The notes under the pieces: generated by a model | Told to the model about the DNA's origin: nothing | What the model saw: the letters and a program-made list of their open reading frames with translations, nothing else | The model's database searches: none | Made by a program: the position numbers and the translations under genes | Shown: positions 8,942-16,322 of the stretch, piece by piece | Position numbering within the stretch: position 1 is the stretch's first letter | Layout of the letters: each line of letters starts with the position of its first letter | From: Caulobacteraceae bacterium | Lineage (GTDB): Bacteria; Pseudomonadota; Alphaproteobacteria; Caulobacterales; Aquidulcibacteraceae | Assembly: GCA_016703335.1 (NCBI GenBank) | Contig: JADJCG010000011.1 | Coordinates: 62,001 to 126,000 of the forward strand | Direction: 5' to 3' | Length of the DNA stretch: 64,000 bases

Positions 8942-9772
8942 CTAGTGAGCCATCAGCAAGGGGATGGATGAGGCGGCCAGCAATTCACGCGTTACGCCGC
9001 CGAACAGCAATTCACGTGCGCGCGAGTGCCCGTACGCGCCAAGCACCAGCATGTCGGCGTCGACGGCGATCGCCTCGTTCAATAATGCCCTCGCTTCCGT
9101 ACGGCCGAGGCCATCGAGATTGTGCACTTCCGCTTCGATAGCGTGGCAAAGCAAGTAAGCTGCGAGATCCTGACCGGGCGCCGAGACGCCCTCGCCCTTT
9201 TTGGCGTCGACGGTGGCGATGACCACACGCTTGGCGCGCTTCAAGAGAGGCATGGCGCCAGCGACAGCATGAACAGCTTCGGCCTTCGTGTTCCAGCCAA
9301 TGACGATCGTCTCCCAGCTGCGCTGGCGAATTGGCCTATCCGGCACGAGCAACACCGGACGGCCGGATTTGAACAGAACATCCTCGATCATGGCTTGGCG
9401 GGCGCGATCATGAGCCGTTGCGCGGCCCAGGATGGTGAGATCGGCGAGCTGCGCATGAGCGACGATCTTGTCGTCATCGACCGCGCGTTCGATGGCGAGA
9501 TCACGCACTTGAAATGGACGTGGCGCGCGCACTAGCCACGCCATCAGCCCGCGGCGAAGCTGTGCCGCGTGCGAACTGGCGCCGCCCGCGAGGTCCTGAA
9601 GCACAGCGGAGAGTGGCGCCTCTTCGTCCATGTACGTCGATGATAAATGCAGCGCGAGAATGAGCGCGGTGGGCTGCGCGCTAAACTTCTCTGCAATTTC
9701 CGCCGCCGCCGTCAGCGCCGCGGCGTCTTCGTCCAGCGCGATTACGGGGGCGAGGATGAGCTTGCAAGACAT
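8942..9772 (-). CDS. Universal stress protein, tandem UspA-like
   Basis: 276 residues. The C-terminal half holds the Usp fold with an ATP-binding-type loop LVLGAYGHSRARELLFGGVTRELL (GxxGxxR-type, then GS/T). The N-terminal half is a more diverged Usp unit (LADLTILGRATAHDRARQ). It starts 3 bases after the stop of the other Usp gene. Such tandem Usp proteins are commonly induced under low oxygen by FixK/Fnr in alphaproteobacteria. The cluster lies beside fixLJ, and a possible box lies upstream of the pair. Confidence 0.85.
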   Translation of the reverse strand: MSCKLILAPVIALDEDAAALTAAAEIAEKFSAQPTALILALHLSSTYMDEEAPLSAVLQDLAGGASSHAAQLRRGLMAWLVRAPRPFQVRDLAIERAVDDDKIVAHAQLADLTILGRATAHDRARQAMIEDVLFKSGRPVLLVPDRPIRQRSWETIVIGWNTKAEAVHAVAGAMPLLKRAKRVVIATVDAKKGEGVSAPGQDLAAYLLCHAIEAEVHNLDGLGRTEARALLNEAIAVDADMLVLGAYGHSRARELLFGGVTRELLAASSIPLLMAH

Positions 9773-9775
9773 AGG

Positions 9776-10597
9776 TCAGTGCGCGAGCAGGAGGCTAGGC
9801 GCCTCCGGAGCGTGCACCAAAGTGCGGGTCGTGCCCCCGAGAACCATCTCAAACAGACGTGGTCGCCCGTAGGCGCCGCTGACCAAGAGTTCACACTTGT
9901 CCGCACGCGCCGCCGATAGAAGCGACTCTGCGACACGCGCGCCGCGAAGGTCCCGCAACGCTATGTTCTTGACCCCGTGCAATGTCAGATAGGCGCGCAT
10001 ATGCTCGGGGCTGGAGGCTTCCGCCTCCTCTGTTTCGTCATCAACGTTGCGCAAGACCACCACGCCGGACGCCGCCTGAAGCAGCGGCATAGCTGCACGA
10101 ACAGCGCGAGCTGCTTGCCCGCTGCCATCCCAGGCACTTGCAACGGGCCCGCCGGCAAAAGCCGCGCCCTTCGTCAGCAAGGTAGGCGCTCTTGTAGAGA
10201 GCAAAGTTTCCGCAAAAAGCGGTGCGATCGCTGACCGCGCGGCAGCGCCAGCGAACAACACCAAGTCTGCCAGGATGGCGGCTGGCGCGAGAGTCACCGC
10301 CGGCATCAGAGAGCGCTTCTCGACGCTGATCATGACGCTTTCCCGGGCGGCCACGTCGCGGCCCAGGGATTCCAGTCGCTCCTGCGCGGCGCGCTCTGAG
10401 GCGATTATGCGCTCAACCGCTTCGGGCGCTGTCTGCAGCGCGGCGCCATAATAAACGAGATCAGCGGCAGGATCAGGAAAGGCTGGCGTCACGCTTACCT
10501 GGGCGCCAAACCGCGCCGCAAGCTTTCCAGCCGTACCAATGACCTCCGCATCGGATCCATCGCCGCACGCAACTACTACGATCGATTTGAGGCTCAT
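9776..10597 (-). CDS. Universal stress protein, tandem UspA-like
   Basis: 273 residues from the ATG at 10597, chosen because AAGGAG lies nine bases upstream; the frame opens at 10624. The C-terminus reads LLVSGAYGRPRLFEMVLGGTTRTLVH, the Usp nucleotide-loop pattern. The N-terminus SIVVVACGDGSDAEVIGTAGKLAARFGA is the first Usp beta-alpha unit. It is clearly related to the next gene (9772-8942) and probably a duplicate. It is the first gene of the Usp-Usp-SDR-membrane protein run. Confidence 0.85.
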   Translation of the reverse strand: MSLKSIVVVACGDGSDAEVIGTAGKLAARFGAQVSVTPAFPDPAADLVYYGAALQTAPEAVERIIASERAAQERLESLGRDVAARESVMISVEKRSLMPAVTLAPAAILADLVLFAGAAARSAIAPLFAETLLSTRAPTLLTKGAAFAGGPVASAWDGSGQAARAVRAAMPLLQAASGVVVLRNVDDETEEAEASSPEHMRAYLTLHGVKNIALRDLRGARVAESLLSAARADKCELLVSGAYGRPRLFEMVLGGTTRTLVHAPEAPSLLLAH

Positions 10598-10647
10598 GGC
10601 AGGCTCCTTCGGGACACCTCTCATGACAGTGATGCAGAAACTTCGCT

Positions 10648-10661
10648 TTGCGTCAGATCAA
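10648..10661. promoter_or_regulatory. Possible FixK/Fnr box upstream of the Usp operon
   Basis: TTGCGTCAGATCAA fits TTG-N8-CAA, with an imperfect left half compared with TTGAT-N4-ATCAA. It lies about 50 bases upstream of the first Usp start codon, at the end of the receiver gene. The match is weak on its own; the position and the known control of Usp genes by this family add some support. Confidence 0.35.
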
Positions 10662-11059
10662 CGGGGAATGCTGTCCATCAGTTCCCGCACCTTCATTGCG
10701 AGCTGGTTGTCGAGCAGCGGCTTCTCAATGATCTCGACGCCCGCGGCGAACGCGCGGGCGCGTGTTTCGCGTGATGGATGGGTGGTGATGAGGATGCCGG
10801 GCGCACTTACGCCGGCGACGCGCAAGCGCCCCAGCAAATCCAAGCCGTTCATCTGGGGGAGCTTCTGGTCGATGATCAGGCAGCGCCAGTCGTGCTGCTG
10901 CGAAGCGGCTAATGCCGACTCTGGATCCGCGAACGTCGCCACCGAAATGCCCGCCGTCTCGAACGCAAAGCTCAAAGCATGGCGCACTGCGGGGTCGTCG
11001 TCGACGACGGCAAGCACAGGCGGATGGCGGCAGACTTGGTCCAAGATGCGGCGAACCAT
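10658..11059 (-). CDS. Stand-alone response regulator receiver protein
   Basis: 133 residues, a single receiver domain with no output domain. The acidic pair is at D20-D22 (VVDDD), the phosphoacceptor Asp is D64 (LIIDQKLPQMNG), the switch Thr is T92 and the conserved Lys is K113 (IIEKPL). All the residues needed for phosphorylation are present. It lies immediately downstream of fixJ and may act as a phosphate sink or modulator of the FixL pathway, similar in idea to FixT or orphan receivers. That role is inferred from position only. Confidence 0.8.
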   Translation of the reverse strand: MVRRILDQVCRHPPVLAVVDDDPAVRHALSFAFETAGISVATFADPESALAASQQHDWRCLIIDQKLPQMNGLDLLGRLRVAGVSAPGILITTHPSRETRARAFAAGVEIIEKPLLDNQLAMKVRELMDSIPR

Positions 11060-11082
11060 CCCCGATTGGAGTTCCGCTCGCG

Positions 11083-11096
11083 TTGACTTGGCTCAA
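11083..11096. promoter_or_regulatory. Possible FixK/Fnr box before the receiver gene
   Basis: TTGACTTGGCTCAA fits TTG-N8-CAA with partial symmetry. It lies in the 42-base gap between fixJ and the receiver gene, centred 30 bases before the receiver start. If real, the receiver has its own FixK-driven promoter, which would be the layout of a negative feedback loop. Confidence 0.4.
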
Positions 11097-11101
11097 TCGG
11101 C

Positions 11102-11710
11102 TCAGTGCTGTTCGAGTTGCAACGCCATCCGAACCAGCTCCGAAAGGCTATTCGCCTGCATTTTGGTCATGACGTTGGCGCGATAGATTTCAACTGTCCG
11201 CGGGCTGATGCCCAGGCGAATGGCAGCGGCCTTGTTGGAATCCCCCGCCACAATCGCTTCAAAAACGTCTCGCTCCCGGGCGGTAAGTTGAGAGGCGCGC
11301 TCCGCGAGGTCGGCCATCTCCCGCTTGCGGCTCGCGTCGCTGCCGCTTTGCGAGAGCGTCATGCGAACGGCGCGCAGGAGCGCCTCGTCGTCGAACGGCT
11401 TTTCTAGAAAATCAACGACGCCGGCCTTCATCGCTTGCACCGCCAGCGACACGTCGGCGTGCCCGGTGAGCACGATGACTGGATGCGGCACGCCGGAACG
11501 CTTAAGCTCCTGGACCATTTCCAGCCCATTCATGCCCGGCATGCGGATATCAGTAATGATGCAGCCTGGCTCCAGTTCGGTGCGCCGATCGAGCATCGCG
11601 CTCGCGCTATCGTAGGTGCGCGTCGTGATAGCTTCCGCGCCAAGCAGAAACGCCACCGACTCGCGCATCGGCGCATCATCATCCACGACGTGAACGACAG
11701 GTTCAGTCAT
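11102..11710 (-). CDS. fixJ: FixJ two-component response regulator
   Basis: 202 residues from ATG 11710, overlapping the end of fixL by 8 bases. The receiver has D54 (IITDIRMPGMNG), T82 (VLTGHAD) and K104 (FLEKPF), the same numbers as classical FixJ. A linker is followed by a LuxR-type helix-turn-helix with LTARERDVFEAIVAGDSNKAAAIRLGISPRTVEIYRANVM. Phosphorylated FixJ activates fixK in rhizobia; here the fixK-like gene lies just beyond fixL on the other strand. Confidence 0.93.
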   Translation of the reverse strand: MTEPVVHVVDDDAPMRESVAFLLGAEAITTRTYDSASAMLDRRTELEPGCIITDIRMPGMNGLEMVQELKRSGVPHPVIVLTGHADVSLAVQAMKAGVVDFLEKPFDDEALLRAVRMTLSQSGSDASRKREMADLAERASQLTARERDVFEAIVAGDSNKAAAIRLGISPRTVEIYRANVMTKMQANSLSELVRMALQLEQH

Positions 11711-13178
11711 CCTGCGTCTCCGGCGCCAAGCGGAGTGTAAACCGGAATATCGCGCCGCCTGCGGGATTGGGTTCTGTCCAAATACGGCCGCCGTGAGCCT
11801 CAACGATCGTGCGCGAAATCGAAAGGCCGACGCCCATGCCGCTGGGTTTCGTCGTTACGAACGGTTGAAACAGCTTCGCCGCCGCCGCCTCATCAATGCC
11901 GGACCCGGTGTCTGCTACGCTAACCATCGCCATGTGATCATCGACGGACGCGGTTGAGATGATCAGCTCACGCATCGGCTGGTCAATCATGGCGTCTATG
12001 GCGTTGCGCACGAGATTGAGGATCACTTGCTGAATCTGCACCCGATCCACCAAGACAGATTCAGCATCAAGCGCGATCGCGTAGCTCACCCGTATATCGT
12101 GCTCCTTGGCGCCAACCAGCGCCAGGGCGCACGCCTCCTGCACCAGTTTCGGCAGGTTTTCGACCCGGCGCTCGCCCTCACCACGCGACAGGAAGTCACG
12201 CAAGCGGCGAATGATCTCACCTGCCCGCAGCGCTTGCTCCGCGGCCTTTACAAGGGCGTCGCTAGCGCGAGGCTCACTCACCTCCGCGCGGTCCAGGAGG
12301 CGCTTCGCGCCACTCACATAATTGGCGATGGCGCTAAGCGGCTGGTTGAGCTCGTGCGCCAAGGCTGACGCCATCTCGCCCATCGCGCTCAATCGCGACA
12401 TGTGCACAAGTTCGGATTGCAATTCCTGCAGGCGCGTCTCAGTAGCCTGCCTTTCGGTCAGATCGCGAACAAAGCCAGTGAACACGCGACCGTGCTCCGA
12501 TCGCACCTCGCCTACGGCAAGTTCCATTGGAAACGTCGAGCCATCCTTACGCTCACCCACGACAATACGGCCGATACCAATAATGCGCCGCTCACCCGTA
12601 TCGAGGTACCGATTGAGGTAGCCGTCATGCTGAGCGCGAAACGGTGATGGCATCAGCATCTTAACGTTGCGGCCGAGCACCTCGGAGGCCGACCATCCGA
12701 ACATCCGTTCCGCTGCGGCGCTATAGGATTGCATGATGCCGTTCTCGTCGATCACGATCAGCGCATCTGGGGCTGTGTCATAAATCGAGAGCAGATGCGC
12801 TTCGCGCTCCGCCAACGCGCGTGAGGCATGTGCTTCAACGCGCCGGCCACGAATAATCGCATCACCGATCAAAGCGACGGCAACGCCCATGATCGCGAAA
12901 ACAACCAGAGCCGAGCTTTGCGTTGGATCGATGAAATAGGCCGCAGCAAGCGACAGCATTGTTGCCGCCAACCCAGGTCCCAGGCCGCCGAGCAACGCCG
13001 CGCCACAAACGGCGGGGGCAAACACCAATAAGCTTGGCGTGTCTGGCGCAGCCGACCGCACCAGCACGACCACAAAGGCAGCAGCCATGCACGCGGCCAC
13101 GACCGCGCTATAGGCGGCGACCTGAGGCCGCGCGCGAAGCTTAGTGGCCAATTTCGCGAACAGATGAACGGAGCGCAT
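11703..13178 (-). CDS. fixL: FixL oxygen-sensing histidine kinase
   Basis: 491 residues. The N-terminal membrane region spans about residues 20-108. A PAS domain (about 126-245) contains the haem-binding H184 in the FixL-type context MPSPFRAQHDGYLNRY, and RIIGIGRIVVGERKDG, which holds the haem-pocket Arg residues. The kinase H-box ALAHELNQP has H275. N, G1 and G2 boxes follow (NLVRNAID, DTGSGID, GVGLSISR). FixL autophosphorylates when the haem is deoxygenated and passes phosphate to FixJ. The sequence around the haem His is very close to rhizobial FixL, so oxygen sensing is well supported. Confidence 0.93.
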   Translation of the reverse strand: MRSVHLFAKLATKLRARPQVAAYSAVVAACMAAAFVVVLVRSAAPDTPSLLVFAPAVCGAALLGGLGPGLAATMLSLAAAYFIDPTQSSALVVFAIMGVAVALIGDAIIRGRRVEAHASRALAEREAHLLSIYDTAPDALIVIDENGIMQSYSAAAERMFGWSASEVLGRNVKMLMPSPFRAQHDGYLNRYLDTGERRIIGIGRIVVGERKDGSTFPMELAVGEVRSEHGRVFTGFVRDLTERQATETRLQELQSELVHMSRLSAMGEMASALAHELNQPLSAIANYVSGAKRLLDRAEVSEPRASDALVKAAEQALRAGEIIRRLRDFLSRGEGERRVENLPKLVQEACALALVGAKEHDIRVSYAIALDAESVLVDRVQIQQVILNLVRNAIDAMIDQPMRELIISTASVDDHMAMVSVADTGSGIDEAAAAKLFQPFVTTKPSGMGVGLSISRTIVEAHGGRIWTEPNPAGGAIFRFTLRLAPETQDD

Positions 13179-13329
13179 CGTCTCGTCAGCTTAGCGTGCG
13201 GGTGCTCAGAGCCAAAGTGACTAGGCGCGCACCCCTATTCCGTAGGGACTAGGTGTTTTCCCTTAAGCGTTCGACCCGAATTTTCCCTCGCTTCCCCGCA
13301 GCGTACCCAAGCTCCAGAGGAGAACTTCC
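13179..13329. promoter_or_regulatory. Divergent fixL / fixK intergenic region
   Basis: 151 bases between two divergent starts. AGAGGAG at about 13316-13322 is the ribosome binding site for the fixK-like gene. FixJ should bind here to activate fixK, but I cannot define its site: CCGTAGGGACTAGG at about 13239-13252 is a candidate only by position. No TTGAT-N4-ATCAA is present. Confidence 0.4.
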
Positions 13330-14001
13330 ATGCGAGATCTCGGCATCGAAACGTTGGGCGGACCTTCGAGACAGGTATCGGATTCCATCGCCCTCGGCCC
13401 AGGTCTGGTTTTGCAAGGCACGCGCATACACTTTCGGCGAAACGAGGAAGTGTTCGGCGAGGGCGAGAACGCGGAATACGTCTACCGGGTCGTTTCCGGC
13501 GCTGTTCGCACCATCCGCTTTTCCTCCGACGGTCGCCGTCAGATTCTCAACTTTTACCTCCCCGGCGATGTTTTCGGGCTGGAATGCGGCAAGCAGCATA
13601 CGCTTTCGGCTGAAGCGGTCGCCGATTGCGATCTGTCACTTGTTCGCCGCTCGCTGATCGACACCGCCGCTAAGCAAGACGCCGGCGCCGCGCAAGCCGT
13701 GATCGGCATGATGCAGCGCCAACTGCAAAACGCGCAGGAGCATGCCTTGGTGCTTGGCCGCAGAGGCGCCGGCGAGCGTGTTGCCGCATTCCTACTTCAA
13801 CTCGCCGATCGCGTGACGGCGCAATGCGAAATCGATCTACCGATGTCGCGCGCCGACATCGCCGACTATTTGGCGCTCACCATTGAAACCGTCTCACGCG
13901 CGTTCACGCAAATGGAACGCGATCGCACCATCGCACTTCCCAGCTCACGTCACGTGGTGGTGCGCGATCGCTGCGCCTTGGAATTGCTCGAAGCTGCTTG
14001 A
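13330..14001 (+). CDS. fixK: Crp/Fnr regulator, FixK-like
   Basis: 223 residues: a cyclic-nucleotide-binding-type beta barrel (about 40-130), a dimer helix (about 135-165) and a C-terminal winged helix-turn-helix ADIADYLALTIETVSRAFTQMERD. The E..SR pattern in the recognition helix predicts binding to TTGAT-N4-ATCAA. The Fnr-type N-terminal cysteine cluster is absent, so it should not sense oxygen directly. This fits FixK, controlled through FixLJ. It lies divergent to fixL, and matching boxes are found before narK, nrdJ and tnaA. Confidence 0.85.
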   Translation: MRDLGIETLGGPSRQVSDSIALGPGLVLQGTRIHFRRNEEVFGEGENAEYVYRVVSGAVRTIRFSSDGRRQILNFYLPGDVFGLECGKQHTLSAEAVADCDLSLVRRSLIDTAAKQDAGAAQAVIGMMQRQLQNAQEHALVLGRRGAGERVAAFLLQLADRVTAQCEIDLPMSRADIADYLALTIETVSRAFTQMERDRTIALPSSRHVVVRDRCALELLEAA

Positions 14002-14012
14002 GGGCCGTTGCC

Positions 14013-14354
14013 ATGAAATATGTTCTTGCGCTCGCTGGGGTCATGGTCATAAGCGCGTGCGCCTCGCATGGGCCACTCCCTGCTCCAGCCGAGCGCGGAC
14101 ACGCGATCGTGGAGCAACATTGTAGCTCCTGCCACGCCATCGGCCCGACTGGCGAAAGCCCCGCTCCAGAGGCGCCTCCGTTTCGAACATTGTCCGCGAA
14201 CTACCGCGTCGATACGCTCGAAGAAGCGCTGGCCGAAGGCATCAGCGTCGGGCATCCGGCCATGCCGCAATTTGCATTCGCACCCGAAGAGGTGGACGCG
14301 CTCATCGCCTATCTAGATTCGATCCAAACTCCGCCACCGGCGCACGATCGCTAG
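14013..14354 (+). CDS. Small c-type cytochrome, lipoprotein-like
   Basis: 113 residues from ATG 14013. The signal VLALAGVMVISACAS ends in a lipobox-like SAC, so the protein may be lipid-anchored. One haem site CSSCH is near residue 36, and an axial Met candidate is in HPAMPQF. The fold is that of a class I monohaem cytochrome c. It starts 11 bases after the fixK-like gene and is probably co-transcribed. It is a plausible electron carrier to the cbb3 oxidase. It overlaps the convergent gene downstream by four bases. Confidence 0.8.
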   Translation: MKYVLALAGVMVISACASHGPLPAPAERGHAIVEQHCSSCHAIGPTGESPAPEAPPFRTLSANYRVDTLEEALAEGISVGHPAMPQFAFAPEEVDALIAYLDSIQTPPPAHDR

Positions 14355-14719
14355 CGCAGCGGCTCGACGCTATCGACGCGATAGACCAGCGGCGTGTCAT
14401 CCTCGTCCCGGATGGTGACATATTCGCCGACCACGAACTTGTGCTGCTCGAGCTTGAACACCGGTTCGTCGTCTTCGGTCTCGCTTCGGTCGTAGTCGAA
14501 GAACCAATTGTGCCCGCGGCGTCCCAAGCGCCCCTCACGCGCCGGTCGGTCCGGGGCAAAGGCGCGCACGGTGCACGCGGCTTTATCATCCCGCCACGCC
14601 GTTTCGTCCACCAGGCCATCGCGGGTCAGCGGCGCGACCAGCGTATAGCCACGCTCGCGATCTCCTTCGGGAAAACCAGGGTTGCGCGCCAGTCGCATCA
14701 CAATTGTGCTCAGAGCCAT
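14351..14719 (-). CDS. Conserved hypothetical protein
   Basis: 122 residues, hydrophilic and acidic towards the end (RSETEDDEPVFKLEQHKFVVGEYVTIRDEDDTPLVYRVDSVEPLR). No signal peptide or membrane segment is seen. The C-terminal half looks like a small beta barrel. No catalytic motif is recognised. It ends four bases into the convergent cytochrome gene. The region upstream of its start is the scarred 14.74-15.25 kb segment, so its original promoter may have been replaced. Confidence 0.55.
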   Translation of the reverse strand: MALSTIVMRLARNPGFPEGDRERGYTLVAPLTRDGLVDETAWRDDKAACTVRAFAPDRPAREGRLGRRGHNWFFDYDRSETEDDEPVFKLEQHKFVVGEYVTIRDEDDTPLVYRVDSVEPLR

Positions 14720-14956
14720 CAAACCTCTCCGTTAATCAGCGCCTCTTCGGGCCCAAGCTTGTCGCCGGCGCCACGCCATCGCCGATAGAAACGGCGGAAG
14801 CGTTTGGGCGCCTCGTTGAAGCCTGTTTCCTCAAGGGCGAACGTCTGGCGCGGATCTTCAAGATAGCCTTGCGGTCAGGATTCAAGCCATTTTGAATCGA
14901 ATAGGCGCGAACGACCGCTGCGCAGACTAACTCCCGCGAAACCTGTGGAGGCAAAC

Positions 14957-15104
14957 AATGCAGGCTATAGAGCCGCTGTGCGCCTCGCGATTGATGATCA
15001 TCAATCGCGGCTGCGATGTGTCGCCGCAGATCGACTTCGGCGACACCTTCGCTGACGACGCGACGCCCTTGATCTCCATCAAGCCGCTCATCGACACGCG
15101 CTAA
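14957..15104 (+). CDS. Small ORF inside the repeat copy, 48 codons
   Basis: GGAGG stands six bases before ATG, and the frame (MQAIEPLCASRLMII, ending ...IKPLIDTR) runs to TAA. The last 40 codons are also open in the other copy (up to 30609), but there the start codon is lost. The FNR/FixK palindrome lies inside the frame, which argues against a real gene. Differences between the copies change amino acids as often as not, so coding is not supported by that test. Confidence 0.25.
14986..15009. promoter_or_regulatory. FNR/FixK box in the relic copy
   Basis: TTGATGATCATCAA at 14991-15004 is embedded in a 24-bp perfect palindrome, identical to the one before nrdJ. No intact gene follows within 400 bases, so it is probably a stranded promoter element, though it may still bind the regulator and drive transcription into the patatin relic. 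Confidence 0.75.
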
Positions 15105-15453
15105 GAAGTGCGCTGCGTTGTCGCCCCATGCGCGGATTTACCTCCGCATTATGTTCGACTCACCGAGACTGTCGTGCCTTAGAGTGTGAAGTGGAGCCGT
15201 GACATGCCGTTCGATGCCGAAATCTCAGCCGAAATCTGGAACGCGAAGTATCAAACGACATTCGACCGTATAAATCGTGGCGTCTCCCATTCTCGATAGC
15301 GGTCAGGTTATCGGCGTATCGTTGATAGGCCGCGATTTTCCCGAAGGAACGACGTAGGTGAGCCACAATCCTTGCGGCGCACCTCGGCGCCGAGCGATGC
15401 CCTACCCTCACAAACCGACTTCCGGCCAGATCCCGAGACGGCGGCTCACTGAG

Positions 15454-16119
15454 ATGACGTCCACGAACACCAAAACGAACAACACGACCAGGTCCCGTCA
15501 GCCAACACGATGTCCCAGCGAACCGCCTTTCGATTGCGTCGCTCTGCTGCTGCAAGGCGGGGGCGCCTTGGGCGCCTATCAAGGCGGCGTCTATGAGGCG
15601 CTCGCAGAAGTCGAGCTCCATCCCAATTGGGTCGCAGGCGTCTCGATCGGCGCCATAAACGCCGCCCTCATCGCGGGCAATCCACCCGAAAACGCATTGA
15701 GCGGCCGCATGCCTTTTGGCGCCGGGTCACTGAAACACCCTTGGGATCCTTCCCTCACGATTTCCTTACCGGCGCGCGGACCTATAACGGCTTGGGCGTG
15801 ATACTGGATCGTGTTGATCCGTTGCAGGCGATGGCGGCCGGCGCGCCTGGATTGTTTTCACCACGTCTTTCGCCACCTTGGCCCGGGCTCCGCGAATGCA
15901 ACGAGCGTCTATGACGCCTCCCCGCTCCGCGAAACGTTGGAACAGCTCGTTGATTTCGACCGCATCAACAGCAATGCGATGCGCCTCATGGTCGGAGCCG
16001 TGAATGTGCAGACGGGTAACGTCGTGCGTTTCGACACGGCTACGCACAGATTTGGTCTCGAACACATCTTGGCGAGCAGCGCGCTTCCGCCGGCCATTCA
16101 CGCCTTGCGCGGTGCGTGA
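15454..16119 (+). pseudogene. Patatin-like phospholipase, frameshifted and truncated
   Basis: The oxyanion motif GGGALGAYQGG and the nucleophile elbow GVSIGAINAALIAGNPP (GxSxG) are intact. The frame shifts near 15700 to FWRRVTETPLGSFPHDFLTGARTYNG, then again near 15860 to YDASPLRETLEQLVDFDRIN. The sequence stops at HILASSALPPAI, just before the usual catalytic DGG block. The remaining 10 residues are read from DNA of the ccoS gene. The catalytic Asp of the Ser-Asp dyad is therefore lost. This is a real deletion at the junction with the cco cluster. Confidence 0.7.
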
Positions 16120-16322
16120 GTGTTCGTGGGCGCGGTGTCGCAAGGCGAGGGAGGCTGATCGGCTCGCGTGTCGGCGAACAGGGTCTCTTCCTCGATCAGG
16201 ATGCGCACGGCGGCACCGTCGAGATCCTCGTACTGACCGCTCCTCAGCGCCCAGAGAAACGCAGCCAAACCGGCAAGCCCCATGATCAGCGCGATGGGTA
16301 TCAAGAAGAAGAAGTCGGTCAT
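16098..16322 (-). CDS. ccoS: CcoS, cbb3 oxidase assembly protein
   Basis: 74 residues. One N-terminal membrane helix FLIPIALIMGLAGLAAFLWAL is followed by RSGQYEDLDGAAVRIL, the diagnostic CcoS motif. CcoS is needed to insert haem b and copper into CcoN. The start overlaps the ccoI stop as ATGA. The tail after the motif is longer and more polar than usual; its end lies in the junction with the truncated patatin, so the last residues may not be original. Confidence 0.92.
   Translation of the reverse strand: MTDFFFLIPIALIMGLAGLAAFLWALRSGQYEDLDGAAVRILIEEETLFADTRADQPPSPCDTAPTNTHAPRKA

Larger units (their letters stand above)
14738..15252. repeat. Mosaic partial copy of the 28.55-30.76 kb region, with two internal deletions
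   Basis: Three blocks match distant sequence in the same order and orientation. 14738-14854 matches 28548-28664, the middle of the zinc-ribbon gene. About 14862-14904 matches 30289-30332, the start of the second ferritin-like gene. About 14905-15252 matches 30411-30757, the nrdJ leader and its first 16 codons, at roughly 95% identity. The second deletion junction lies at a shared TAG. The ferritin-like genes and most of nrdJ are missing, so this copy makes none of the proteins. It is best read as a duplicated nrdJ operon head that then decayed. Confidence 0.85.

Noticed and set aside
13239..13252. Defined FixJ binding site before fixK
   Set aside because: No reliable match to a known FixJ consensus; listed only as a candidate within the intergenic region.
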